The notes under the pieces were generated by a model, which saw nothing but the letters and a program-made list of their open reading frames with translations, did no database searches and was not told where the DNA came from. A stretch of 64,000 bases of DNA from Doris montereyensis. Taxonomy: Eukaryota; Mollusca; Gastropoda; Nudibranchia; Dorididae. Shown one piece after another: positions 24,656 through 35,413 of the stretch. The stretch is from contig JAXRKP010000120.1 of NCBI GenBank assembly GCA_037039925.1, forward strand, positions 52,501-116,500, in the 5' to 3' direction. A program made the translations under genes and the position numbers. Every line of letters begins with the position of its first letter. Positions within the stretch are counted from its first letter, which is position 1.

Positions 24656-24918
24656 CAAGTTTCTTCAAGGCCGTTACGGCCCATAGAGCCGGAGATTATC
24701 CAATTTTCAATAGCATGAAGCGGAACAGGTGATGATAATCACTTCCTGGCCATGATGCTAGTCTGATGCAGGCTATTACTCCTAAGCTAGTGCTTGTAGT
24801 ACCCATTTGCACCCGGGTAGAGTGGGAAAATATGTGTTAAGTGTCTTTCCCAAGGAACACAATATCAGACCTCATGATCCCCAGTCCTGCAGCTTAACCG
24901 CTCGGCCATCGATGCCAT
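24656..24918 (-). mobile_element. S1 tRNA-derived SINE, internally deleted
   Basis: CAAGGCCGTTACGGCCCATA at the 3' side and TTAACCGCTCGGCCATCGATG at the head. The B-box segment seen in other copies (TTCGAACC) is deleted near 24872. Confidence 0.8.
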
Positions 24919-25071
24919 GCAAGGTAAACTAAGAGGCAGTCAAAGGCATTCATTCAGGTCAACATAGACCAATCCTAGACACCTCCCAGGGAGTGAGTCT
25001 CTAACTTCTAAGCATCTTAGTTTAAATTAACCCTTTGGCCAGTGGTCACTGCATAACAATGGAGATGTTTG

Positions 25072-25262
25072 TTCATTGAAATTTACCCCGTCCACCATTG
25101 CTGTGCAAGATGGAAGATGAGTGAAAGGAAAGGAAATAAATAGGACTTACAAGCAATGCTTGATCGATTGATGGCATTAACTCTAAGATGGAAGGACAAG
25201 GAAAAGAGTGAAGTGGGAAAGGAAAAAAGAAGTAGGACCTACCAGCAGTGCTCGCCAACCGC
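25072..25262 (-). repeat. S2 short interspersed repeat, rearranged
   Basis: Reverse copy: TTGAAATTTACCCCGTCCACC at the 3' side, purine-rich middle, TAGGACCTACCAGCAGTGCT at the 5' side, with an internal duplication. Confidence 0.6.
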
Positions 25263-25279
25263 CCGCGACAATGGAGAGA

Positions 25280-25655
25280 CTGGACTTCCTAATGTGACTT
25301 TCAAAATACCTACAGCCCGTATTGCACCAGTTCTAATGTGACTTTCAAAATACCTACAGCCGTATTGCACTAGTTCCTAATGTGATTCTTTCAAAATACC
25401 TACAGCCCGTATTGCACCAGTTCCTAATGTGACTTTCAAAATACCTACAGCCTGTATTGCACCAGTTCCTAATGTGACTTTCAAAAAAATACCTACAGCC
25501 CGTATTGCACCAGTTCCTAATGTGACTTTCAAAATAGCTACAGCCTGTATTGCACCAGTTCCTAATGTGACTTTCAAAATACCTACAGCCCGTATTGCAC
25601 CAGTTCCTAATGACTTTCAAAATACCTATACAGCCCGTATTGCACCAGTTCCTTA
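25280..25655 (+). repeat. 45-bp minisatellite, about eight copies
   Basis: Unit includes TTCCTAATGTGACTTTCAAA, ATACCTACAGCCCGTATTGC and ACCAG. The length is a multiple of three, so frames such as NVTFKIPTARIAPVP stay open on both strands. Confidence 0.93.
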
Positions 25656-25697
25656 GGGATCAGAAAATTAGTTTGTTGTATAAGTGTTTCAGGATTG

Positions 25698-25840
25698 TTT
25701 AATTAAAATGTACCCAATCCACCACTGCGGTGATCTCAGGGTGAATTAAGACGAAACAGCAAGATGAAAATAAGTGAAAAAAGAAGGAAAAGAAGAAGTA
25801 AGACCTACCAACAACGCCCGCCAACTGCCGGCACATTAAC
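25698..25840 (-). repeat. S2 short interspersed repeat
   Basis: Reverse copy with CCAATCCACCACTGCGGTGA and GAAGTAAGACCTACCAACAA. Confidence 0.7.
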
Positions 25841-25859
25841 ACTGTAATCTAGTGTCTGT

Positions 25860-26005
25860 CGTATACAGTGATTTCAGCCATACACAGAGATCTCACACTC
25901 ACAGTCAACACAAAGAAAACACCAATAAGATGAAAGACATAAGAAAGAGTGTGAAAGTGAAAGTCAAGTGAAAGGAGTACAGCCTACCAGCAACACCAAA
26001 ATTGC
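25860..26005 (-). repeat. Degraded S2 copy
   Basis: ATCTCACACTCACAGTCAAC, AAGATGAAAGACATAAGAAA and ACAGCCTACCAGCAACACC follow the order of a reverse S2 copy but are diverged. Confidence 0.4.
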
Positions 26006-26033
26006 GGCTAATCCCTGTATGCCAATATATGTA

Positions 26034-26208
26034 CAGTAGTCGCTGGATAAAAGCACACTTCATAAAAGCAGTCTGCATAAACACACACCTACATTTGCAA
26101 ACCAAATTTTTACTATATATAATAAAAGCGTTTTCATAAACACACAATATGCATAAAAACACACTTTTTTCCAGAGCCCAAAGGGCCGCATTTATCCAGC
26201 GACTACTA
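26034..26208. mobile_element. 175-bp MITE with 18-bp terminal inverted repeats
   Basis: CAGTAGTCGCTGGATAAA at the left and its inverse, one mismatch at the outermost base, at the right, flanked by TA on both sides. It has no coding capacity. The termini match the pogo/Tigger pattern. Confidence 0.87.
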
Positions 26209-26587
26209 TACATGTATTTTAATTTTATCAAAAAGAATAAATATAAGAAAATAAAAATAAAGGCCAAAAACCTAACCATTGACTATAATTGGAAGGAGTC
26301 ATTTCAATAGTGTACCTAAGTCACAATTACGTCATTTAGAGAAAAATGCCAAAAAACATGGGCTTTGGCACCGTTGGGTTTTAAGAGTCCCAAGTTTCAA
26401 ATGGCTGTAAACGTGATGTATTTTCATCACATCCTTTTCACACCTTTCAGGAAACATGATTTCATTTTACTCCCTAGGATTACCTCTCTCTCTCTCGTTT
26501 TTCACAAAAATGGACATAGGCACACTCTTTAACTGACCCGACCCCTTGAATTTGATCCTCCATCTGGAACCCAGTGTTATCATTAAG

Positions 26588-29500
26588 CTAGAGTGAATAC
26601 TAGTACTAGAGTGGATTCAGTACTAGAGTGGATTCTAGTACTAGAGTGCATTCTAGTACTAGAGTGCATACTAGTACTAGAGTACTGCTAGAGTGGTGCA
26701 GTCGACTGGTACTAGAGTGCATACTAGTACTAGAGTGGATACATACTAGTACTAGAGTGAATTCTAGGTGCTCTGGTACTAGAGTGGATACTAGTACTAA
26801 GTCGATTCTAGTACTAGAGTGCATACTAGTACTAGAGTGGATTCTAGTACTAGGTGCATACTAGTACTAAGTCGATTCTAGTACTAGAGTGCATACTAGT
26901 ACTAGAGTGGATACTAGTACTAGAGTCGATTCTAGTACTAGAGTGGATTCTAGAGTGCATGCTAGTACTAGAGTGGGTACTAGTACTAGAGTCGATTCTA
27001 GTACTAGAGTGCATTCCTAGTACTAGAGTGGATTCTAGTACTAGAGTGGATTCTAGTACTAAAGTCGATTCTAGTACTAGAGTGCATACTAGTACTAGAG
27101 TCGATTCTAGTACTAGAGTGCATACTAGTACTAGAGTGGATTCTAGTACTAGAGTGAATACTATACTAGTACTAGAGTGGATACTAGTACTAGAGTGGAT
27201 TCTAGTACTAGAGTGGATACTAGTACTAGAGTGGCTAGTACTAGTACTAGAGTGGATTCTAGTACTAGAGTGGATACTAGTACTAGAGTCGATCTAGTAC
27301 TAGAGTGGATACTAGTACTAGAGTGAATACTAGTACTAGTACTAGAGTGGATACTAGTACTAGAGTGGACTAGTACTAGTACTAGAGTGCATACTAGTAC
27401 TACAGTGGATACTAGTACTAGAGTGGATTCTAGTACTAGAGTGGATACTAGTACTAGAGTGGATACTATACTAAGTGGATACTAGTACTAGAGTGGATAC
27501 TTACTAGAGTGTGGATTCTAGTACTAGAGTGGATACTATACTAGGAGTGGATACTAGTACTAGAGTGAAGTACTAGATACTAGTACTAGAGTGGATACTA
27601 ATACTAGTACTAGAGTGGATTCTAGTACTAGAGTATACTTGTACTAGAGTGGATACTAGTACTAGAGTGGATACTAGTACTAGAGTGAATACTTATACTA
27701 GTACTAGAGTGGATACTAGGGTGGATACTAGTACTAGAGTGAATATACTAGTACTAGAGTGGATACTAATATTCTAGTACTAGAGTACTAGAGTGATACT
27801 AGAATGGATACTAGTACTAGAGTGGGGATACTAATACTAGTACTAGAGTGCATCTAGTACTAGAGTGGATACTAGTACTAGAGTGATTCTATTACTTGGA
27901 TACTAGTACTAGAGTGGATACTAGTACTAGTGGATACTAGTACTAGAGTGGATACTAATACTAGTACTAGAGTGAATACTAAGTACTAGTACTAGAGTGG
28001 ATACTAGTACTAGAGTGGACACTAGTACTAGAGTTGGATACTAATATACTAGTACTAGAGTGGATACTAGTACTAGAGTGGATACTAGTACTAGAGTGGA
28101 TACTAGTATTAGAGTGGGTACTAGTACTAGTACTAGAGTGGATACTAATACTAGTACTAGAGTGGATACTAGTACTAGAGTGGATACTATTCTAGTACTA
28201 GAGTGGATACTAGTACTAGGTGGACACTAGTACTAGAGTGGATACTAATACTAGTACTAGAGTGGATAACTAGAGTGGACACTAGAAGTGGATACTAATA
28301 CTAGAGTGGATACTAGAGTACTAGTATAGTGGATACTAGTACTAGTACTAGAGTGGATACTAGTACTAGAGTGGGTACTAGTACTAGATACTAATACTAG
28401 AGTAGAGTGTACTAGTACTAGAGTGGATACTAATACTAGTGAATACTAATACTAGAGTGGATTCTAGTACTAGAGTGGATACTAGATATCTAGTACTAGA
28501 GTGAATACTTATACTAGTACTAGAGTGGATACTAATACTAGTACTAGAGTGATACTAGTACTAGAGTGGAATACTAGTACTAGAGTGGATACTAGTGCTA
28601 GACTGGATGCTTATACTAGTACTAGAGTGGATACTAGTACTAGTACTAGAGTGGATACTAGTACTAGTACTAGAGTGGATACTAGTACTAGTACTAGAGT
28701 GAATACTAATACTAGTACTAGTACTAGAGTGGATACTAGTACTAGAGTGGATACTAATACTAGTACTAGAGTGGATTCTATAGTACTAGGTGGATACTAG
28801 TACTAGAGTGGATACTAGCACTAGTATAGGTGGATACTAGTACTAGAGTGGATACTAGTACTAGAGTGGGTACTAGTACTAGTACTAGAGTGGACTTACT
28901 AGTACTAGAGTGGATACTAGTACTAGAGTGGATACTAGTACTAGAGTGGATTCTAGTACTAGAGTGGATACTATACTAGTGGTACTAGAGTGGATACTAA
29001 TACTAGAGTGGATACTAGAGTGGATACCAGTACTAGAGTGGATTCTAGTACTAGAATGGATACTAGTACTAGAGTGGATACTAGTACTAGAGTGGATTCT
29101 AGTACTAGAGTGGATTCTAGTACTAGAGTGGATACTAGTACTAGTACTAGAGTGGATACTAGTACTAGAGTGGATACTAGTACTAGAGTGGATACTAGTA
29201 CTGAAGTGAATACGAATACTAGAGTGGATACTAGTACTATAGTGGATTCTAGTACTAGAGTGAATGCTAGTACTAGTACTAGAGTGGATACTAGTACTAG
29301 TACTAGAGTGGATACTAGTACTAGTACTAGAGTGGATTCTAGTACTAGAGTGGATACTAGTACTAGAGTGGATACTAGTACTAGAGTCGATACTAATACT
29401 AGAGTGGATACTAGTACTAGAGTGGATACTAGTACTAGAGTGGATTCTAGTACTAGAGTGGATACTAGAGTAGTACTAGAGTGGGTACTAGATAATAGTA

Positions 29501-30590
29501 CTAGAGTCGATACTAAGTACTAGTACTAGAATGGATAATAGAGTGGAATTAGAGTGGATACTAGAGTGGATTCTGTAGAGTGGATACTAGTACTAGAGTG
29601 GATACTAGTACTGGAGTGGATGACTAGTACTAGAGTGGATACTGGTAGTACTCTAGTACTAGAGTGGATACTAGTACTAGAGTGGATTCTAGTACTAGAG
29701 CTAGTACAGTACTAGTGGATACTAGTACTAGAGTGGATACTAGTACTAGTACTAGAGTGGATACTAGTACTAGTGGATTCTAGTACTAGAATGGATACTA
29801 GTACTAGAGTGGATACTAGTACTAGAGTCGATACTAATACTAGAGTGGATACTAGTACTAGAGTGGATACTAGTACTAGAGTGGATACTAGTACTAGAGT
29901 GGATTCTAGTACTAGAGTGGATACTAGTACTAGTACTAGAGTGGGTACTAGTACTAGAGTGGATTCTAGTACTAGAGTGGATACTAGTACTAGAGTGGAT
30001 TCTAGTACTAGAGTGGATACTAGTACTAGAGTGGATTCTAGTACTAGAAAGCATACTAGTACTAGTACTAGAGTGGATACTAGTACTAGAGTGGATACTA
30101 GTACTAGTACTAGAGTGGATACTAGTACTAGAGTGGATACCAGTACTAGAGTGGATTCTAATACTAGAGTGGATACTAGTACTATAGTGGATTCTAGTAC
30201 TAGAGTGTATACTAGTACTAGAGTGGGTACTAGTACTACTACTAGTAGTAGAGTGGAGTGGATACTAGTACTAGTACTAGAGTGGATACTATTACTAGAG
30301 TGGATACTAGTACTAGAGTGGATACTAGTAGTCTAGTGGATACTAGTACTAGAGTGGATACTAGTACTAGAGTGGATTCTAATACTAGAGTGGATACTAG
30401 TACTAGAGTGGATTCTAATACTAGAGTGTATACTAGGATACTAGTACTACTATAGTGGATTCTAGTACTAGAGTGGATACTAGTACTAGAGTGGATTCTA
30501 ATACTAGAGTGGATACTAGTACTATAGAGTACTAGAGTGGTACTTAGAGTGGATACTAGTACTAGAGTGGATACTATACTAGATACTAAA
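26588..30590 (+). repeat. 4-kb minisatellite of an 18-bp ACTAGT-containing unit
   Basis: More than 200 copies of ACTAGAGTGGATACTAGT, with GGATTC, GCATAC and GTCGAT variants and extra GTACTA hexamers. The unit appears to be three related hexamers. ACTAGT, AGTACT and CTAGTACTAG palindromes recur throughout. All long open frames (repeated DTSTRV, LVLEWI and so on) come from the 18-base period and are not genes. Confidence 0.97.
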
Positions 30591-31412
30591 GTGGGCATAC
30601 GGGTTCACAGGATTGATGGAACAAGGAAAGGTAGTGAAACTGAAATGTCAGAAAGGTGCCACTAGAAGAAGTAGAAGAGTAATGACAAAATGAGATACAT
30701 GATATGTATATACATGTATAAGTACAACTTAGTACAAGATAACTATTCCTAGTAAGTTCCACAAAAACAGCTTGCAGTCAAAATTCACTCTCTCAAATGA
30801 AATGAACACTAAACTTAAATCAAAAAGAAAAACCAAAAGCTCAGAAAGTGTACTTTTCCAATATGTTTTCTTTATCATTATCAGTGTGCAATGTGAATAC
30901 TTACAAACACATATAATATTTATGTATATTGTATATATATCTATTTAGATCTACACAACCACTCGCAGTTCAAGACAAAACAAATAAAAGCTCATTAAAC
31001 AAAGCATAACATTTACAATAACAAAGAAAGACGAGGAAGAAAAAAGATAAGATATTTTTAATTGACAGCAAATAACCTTAAATTCTGATGAAAGCAGGAA
31101 GTGACATGATTACCTTCTAAAAAAAGCGTATATCGCAAATGGCACAAAACATGAGCATATTATGCTATCTTTTCAATCTCTCTTTTTTCAGGAAGAAGTT
31201 TTATCTTTGAGACCTGACTTGGATAATTCAAGAAGTCTTAGTATTTTAAAAACAATATCAAAAGCTAAATCATCTATTTAACTTAAAATGCTTATAAAGC
31301 AAGTGCCGTTCAAAACAAATAAAAACTAATTTCCACATTATTGAAGCCAAATTGAAATTATTACAACAATTGAGAATGGAAAGTTTATCAAATGATATAA
31401 TGAAGAAGAAAA
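30591..31412. other. Intergenic, nothing recognised
   Basis: AT-rich; no supported exon or known repeat seen. Confidence 0.5.
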
Positions 31413-31414
31413 TA

Positions 31415-32124
31415 CAGTGGAACCCGCTCAAGATCAACACCTTAGGACCGTGAGAAGTAGTTGACCACAAGCAGGGGTCCATGTTAATGTTAACAAAATC
31501 TAGGGGGATTTATTAACCCAAATCTGAGGCAGAATCCTTTTCATATAATTATGCAGTTATGTCCCTTACCTAAACATGAGGAACAGGACTGACTGGGAGG
31601 ATGCATAATATCAGATGCGACAATGGGTTTAGTTTTGGGGTGGGAGAGCGTGTTAAAGCAATCGATATTGTAGATCTAGCCTCTGCCTAATTGCAGGGCG
31701 GGTAAAGACTGGACTGACAGCACACATGGCGGGAGCTAGCAAAGCACGGTATTGTGCCGTATTAGGCCTGCTAATAGACGCAAACATGCACTGTTATTAC
31801 ATTGTAGCCCTATGAGGGTGAGGTCCTAGCCTATTATTGTAATAATTCATTACATACTCTCTCTTTCCAGTACTCAATACTCCCTATGCAATAATATACT
31901 CTAACACATGTATTACAAAGACAATAGGCCTTAAATGGCCATGTAAGTCTACATTCCTCAAGGCAACACGCTGCCGGTGAAATGTTGTCTTTAACGGGTT
32001 GTTCTAGTCTCAAAGTAGTTGACGTAATCCAAGGTAGATAAACATTGAAAACGGGACCTATGGTGGGAGTTCATCACAACCAAGAATTGGCAACAAGCGA
32101 GGTGATTTCTCACAGGTTCCACTG
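31415..32124. mobile_element. 710-bp non-autonomous TIR transposon
   Basis: The left end CAGTGGAACCCGCTCAAGAT and the right end (reverse) CAGTGGAACCTGTGAGAAAT form imperfect inverted repeats. TA precedes the left end; the right flank is CA, so one duplication base has changed. Its ends fit the pogo/Tigger pattern. No transposase is evident. Confidence 0.65.
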
Positions 32125-32304
32125 CATTTAAAACATTCAGGATTTTAAAAATTGATATTACTATTATTATTACAAACACATCAAAATACCCTTTCTAAAG
32201 GTAAAAGGAATAGCAAAATTTACAAAAGATTGATTTTGTACATTACGAGAAAACCCGGGCCCAACCTTCAATTCTCGTCATAGCTGAGGTCTCACTAAAT
32301 GCGG

Positions 32305-32556
32305 CATACATGGCCTAGTGGCTAAGTTGCTGGACTTAAGATCATGAGGTTCTGGGTTTGAATCATTGAAATGCTAAGTTTCACTCAACCCAGGTGCAAA
32401 GGGGTTCCAACAACAGCTGTGGAGTAAAAACACAACAAACAAACAAAACAAAAACTGTGTCCAGAAGGCCATTATCATCACCTATTCCACTTCCCACTAC
32501 AGACAGAAGCCAGGAAAAACTCTGGCTCTAGGGGCCCTTAGGGTTTTGAAGGAATT
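32305..32556 (+). mobile_element. Diverged S1-like SINE
   Basis: A-box-like TGGCCTAGTGGCTAAGTTGC, B box GGTTTGAATC, then CAACCCAGGTGCAAA and ATTATCATCACCTATTCCAC in S1 order. Part of the body is missing or replaced by an A-rich stretch. Likely a related subfamily. Confidence 0.6.
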
Positions 32557-33287
32557 TTTGTTGTTGTTTTTGATTTTGTACAGTATGAGAAAACCTTGGA
32601 TGTCATGAGGTCACCGGGCCCAACCTCCAATTTTCGCTATAGCCGAGGTCTGACTACATGTAGAGATTTTTTTTTTTTTTTTTTTTTTAAAGTGTGTAAG
32701 CTAGGGATTACATGCATAAAACTAACAAGATTTTTCTTGGGCACAGATGTCAAACAAAACTTCAAGGTTGAAAATATCAGTAAGATATGTATTGGCTTAT
32801 AGTTATATTTACATCTTTATATTTATATCTGTCTTTCAGAAAGATGTTTCTTTTGGAGACATGAAACCTTTTTCTCCCTCAAGCAGTTTTGCCACATCTT
32901 CTCTAAACACAATCTTATTTCCAATACGTAAATAATAAGCATGTTCTAATACAAGAATTATAAACAGTTTCAGAAAAAACATCACTTTTACATTTTTTTC
33001 ACTACATTTCAAATGTAATTAATAGTAATAGCATGCAATTAATATGTAAAATAACATTAATTCACTTCTCACACAACTGTACACTAGACATAAATTAAAA
33101 ACAATTACCTGGACACCTCTGTGAAAATATGTCTCCAAATAAACCATAGGCCTTGGCTAACTAGAAATGATTGAATATGTATGTGTAGTAGATGTAACTA
33201 ATTCCCTCTCACTCTCTCTCTCTCAGTGCCCTCTCTGTTGGTCTGTGTCTCTGTGTGCATATAAACATACATACTATCAATCATATA

Positions 33288-34331
33288 CAGTCGACTCCGG
33301 TTTATCACAACTCCGTTAGTTGCAATTTCCGCTTAATGGCAACTTTTCCCATCAAACGGAATTTAATTAATTCAATACAAAAGCCACTGGTAAATCGCGA
33401 ATCACTTCAGATAATCGCAACCCAGTCGACACCTTGCCTCAGATTTTTGGTCAGATTTTCTTCTGATTTCACACTTTGCTAAACGATGTTCGCATGTCTA
33501 TGCTGTTATTATCCAACAATCGTAGCAGACAATAAAAAACGCAAAATAGGCCTTGCCTAGAAACAACTGTAACAGACAATAAAAGACGCAACATAGGCCT
33601 TGCCTAGAGACAACTGTAGCAGACAATAAAAGACGCAACATAGGCCTTGCCTAGAGACAACTGTAACAGACATTAAAAGACGCAAAGTAGGCCTTGCCTT
33701 GAGACAACTATAGCAGACAATAAAAGACGCAAAATAGGCCTTGCCTAAAGACAACTGTAACAGACAATAAAAGATGCAAAATAGGCCTTGCCTAGAGACA
33801 ACTGTAACAGACAATAAAAGACGCAAAATAGGCCTTGCCTAGAGACAACTGTAACAGACAATAAAAAGACGCAAAATAGACCTTGCATAGAGACAACTCA
33901 GATAGCTGGGAAGCGTGGTATTGTACGGTATAGTAAGCAACACTGTCTTCAGCCCATAAGCCGAGCAGGCAGTCGACAACCGATCATTCAGATCAAAGGG
34001 AGTGACGTCATAACATGCGCTGCACACGTTGTAGTTTACTTCACAGTTAGCTATGAACTGGAGTACTGCAGTATGTTTTATTGGCTGTATAGTATATGAT
34101 TAAAGGCATACCATTTTAACAAACATGAGAATGGTTACGACGGTCATAAGTTCGTGAAACTCAGAGAGCAAAATTATCCCTGCAAAAAATATTGCAACAG
34201 ACATACCTAGTATGCAAATAGTGAAATGAGCCTTAATATTAGGCCCACGGTAAAACCTGATTAATCGCTATTTCGGACAATCGTAACAAGTTTCCATCTC
34301 CAGTCCTGTTGCCATTAATCGGAGTCAAGTG
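33288..34331. mobile_element. 1.04-kb TIR transposon enclosing a minisatellite
   Basis: Left end CAGTCGACTCCGGTTTATCA, right end (reverse) CACTTGACTCCGATTAATGG, both flanked by TA. Just inside, both ends repeat related blocks (TTATCGCAAC-like, CGGACAATCG). The 47-bp array at 33515-33895 lies wholly inside. No transposase motifs seen. Confidence 0.7.
33515..33895 (+). repeat. 47-bp minisatellite, about eight copies
   Basis: Unit includes CAGACAATAAAAGACGCAAA, ATAGGCCTTGCCTAGAGACA and ACTGTAA, with ACATAGG variants. The minus-strand frame (repeats of LLQLSLGKAY) is an artefact. Confidence 0.93.
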
Positions 34332-35320
34332 TACCTTGAATATAAATGTGAATATTGAAATAAATAATGATATTGACCTCCCTTATGACTTGCAATGCCT
34401 GGCAATCGGTGAATCATGAAGGATAAAGTGCAATGGTGGGGTGAATGAGAAATGTTGTTAAGCAGTTTTCTAAACACTTTACCATAACCCATTACAAAAA
34501 ACACTGGCAGCATAACAAACATCCCCTTCTGCAGTGAGAAATAAATATTTACATCCTTCCAAAATCATACATTGTCATATGCATCCCCGCTCTTCAAAGA
34601 TTTCCACACATTGTATACTCTTGAGCTTTTACAATAAGCATCATGATTGGTTTTTTTTCATTTTATCATTATCATCATTATTATTATGATACATTTAGTG
34701 CCACAATGACAAAATGCAGCCAAGCAAGTGCTTCCCAATTGCCTTTAGATTGCTAGATATGGATACATTACACTGGAGCTATTATATTGAGAGAGAAAAA
34801 AAGCCAAAAAAGAAAACCCCCAACAACAAACAACCAAATAAAAACTTGGCTCGAGTCAAAGACTGAAAGCATTAAAACAACGAACCACAGGTCTTATGAC
34901 AATGCCTAGAGACTACTCTATGGTCCAGATGCTAGTTAAAACTTTCAATGAAGCAAGAAAGGGATTTCGCTAAAAGGGTCTTGCTGTGTGAAAGCCAAAT
35001 GACCTACGGATGTCAGATTTGCTTTTGGTTTTGTCTTGTTATGAACCACATTCTAGCTTTCAAAACTATACATATAATACTGACTTTTAAGAAAGTAATT
35101 TGAACAAAACCTGATCCAAACAGTTCCTTTTTTTGTTGTTGCCAAAGTCAATTGTGGAATTAATGATCAATTAATTAAATATTCTTAAAAACACAGCATG
35201 CTGTAACTAGCTCTCTACTGTACTGTTTCCAATGTAGATTTATAAAATGTAAAACTGGGCATGAAAAAATGACCCAATATTAGCAGTTGGATGGACAAAT
35301 ATTTCCTTCACTATGCGCTG
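34332..35320. other. Possible RHEB 3' untranslated region; nothing else recognised
   Basis: Lies directly after the RHEB stop on the minus strand. I saw no clear minus-strand AATAAA within about 1 kb, so the transcript end is unplaced. Confidence 0.35.
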
Positions 35321-35413
35321 CTATGACAGAACACAAGAACTCTTTTCTGCCTGGTCTCCATTTTCTTTTTGACGCATGGTCTGGAGGACAGTGGCGAAGA
35401 TGTCTTTCACTGA
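35321..35413 (-). CDS. RHEB: RHEB exon 7 (C-terminus, CAAX)
   Basis: The acceptor is TCAAAACAG. Thirty codons ([20 protein letters not shown], then [10 protein letters not shown]) end in TAG at 35323-35321. CVLS fits the farnesyltransferase CAAX rule; human RHEB ends CSVM. The plus-strand open frame over this exon is a shadow. Confidence 0.93.
   Translation of the reverse strand, partial: SVKDIFATVLQTMRQKENGDQAEKSSCVLS

Noticed and set aside
26606..30598. Long repetitive proteins (DTSTRV, LVLEWI), up to 187 residues
   Set aside because: Produced by an 18-base period in every frame on both strands; no start context, splice sites or non-repeat flank.
33515..33895. CRISPR-like repeat-spacer structure
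   Set aside because: Units are identical along their whole length, so it is a minisatellite.
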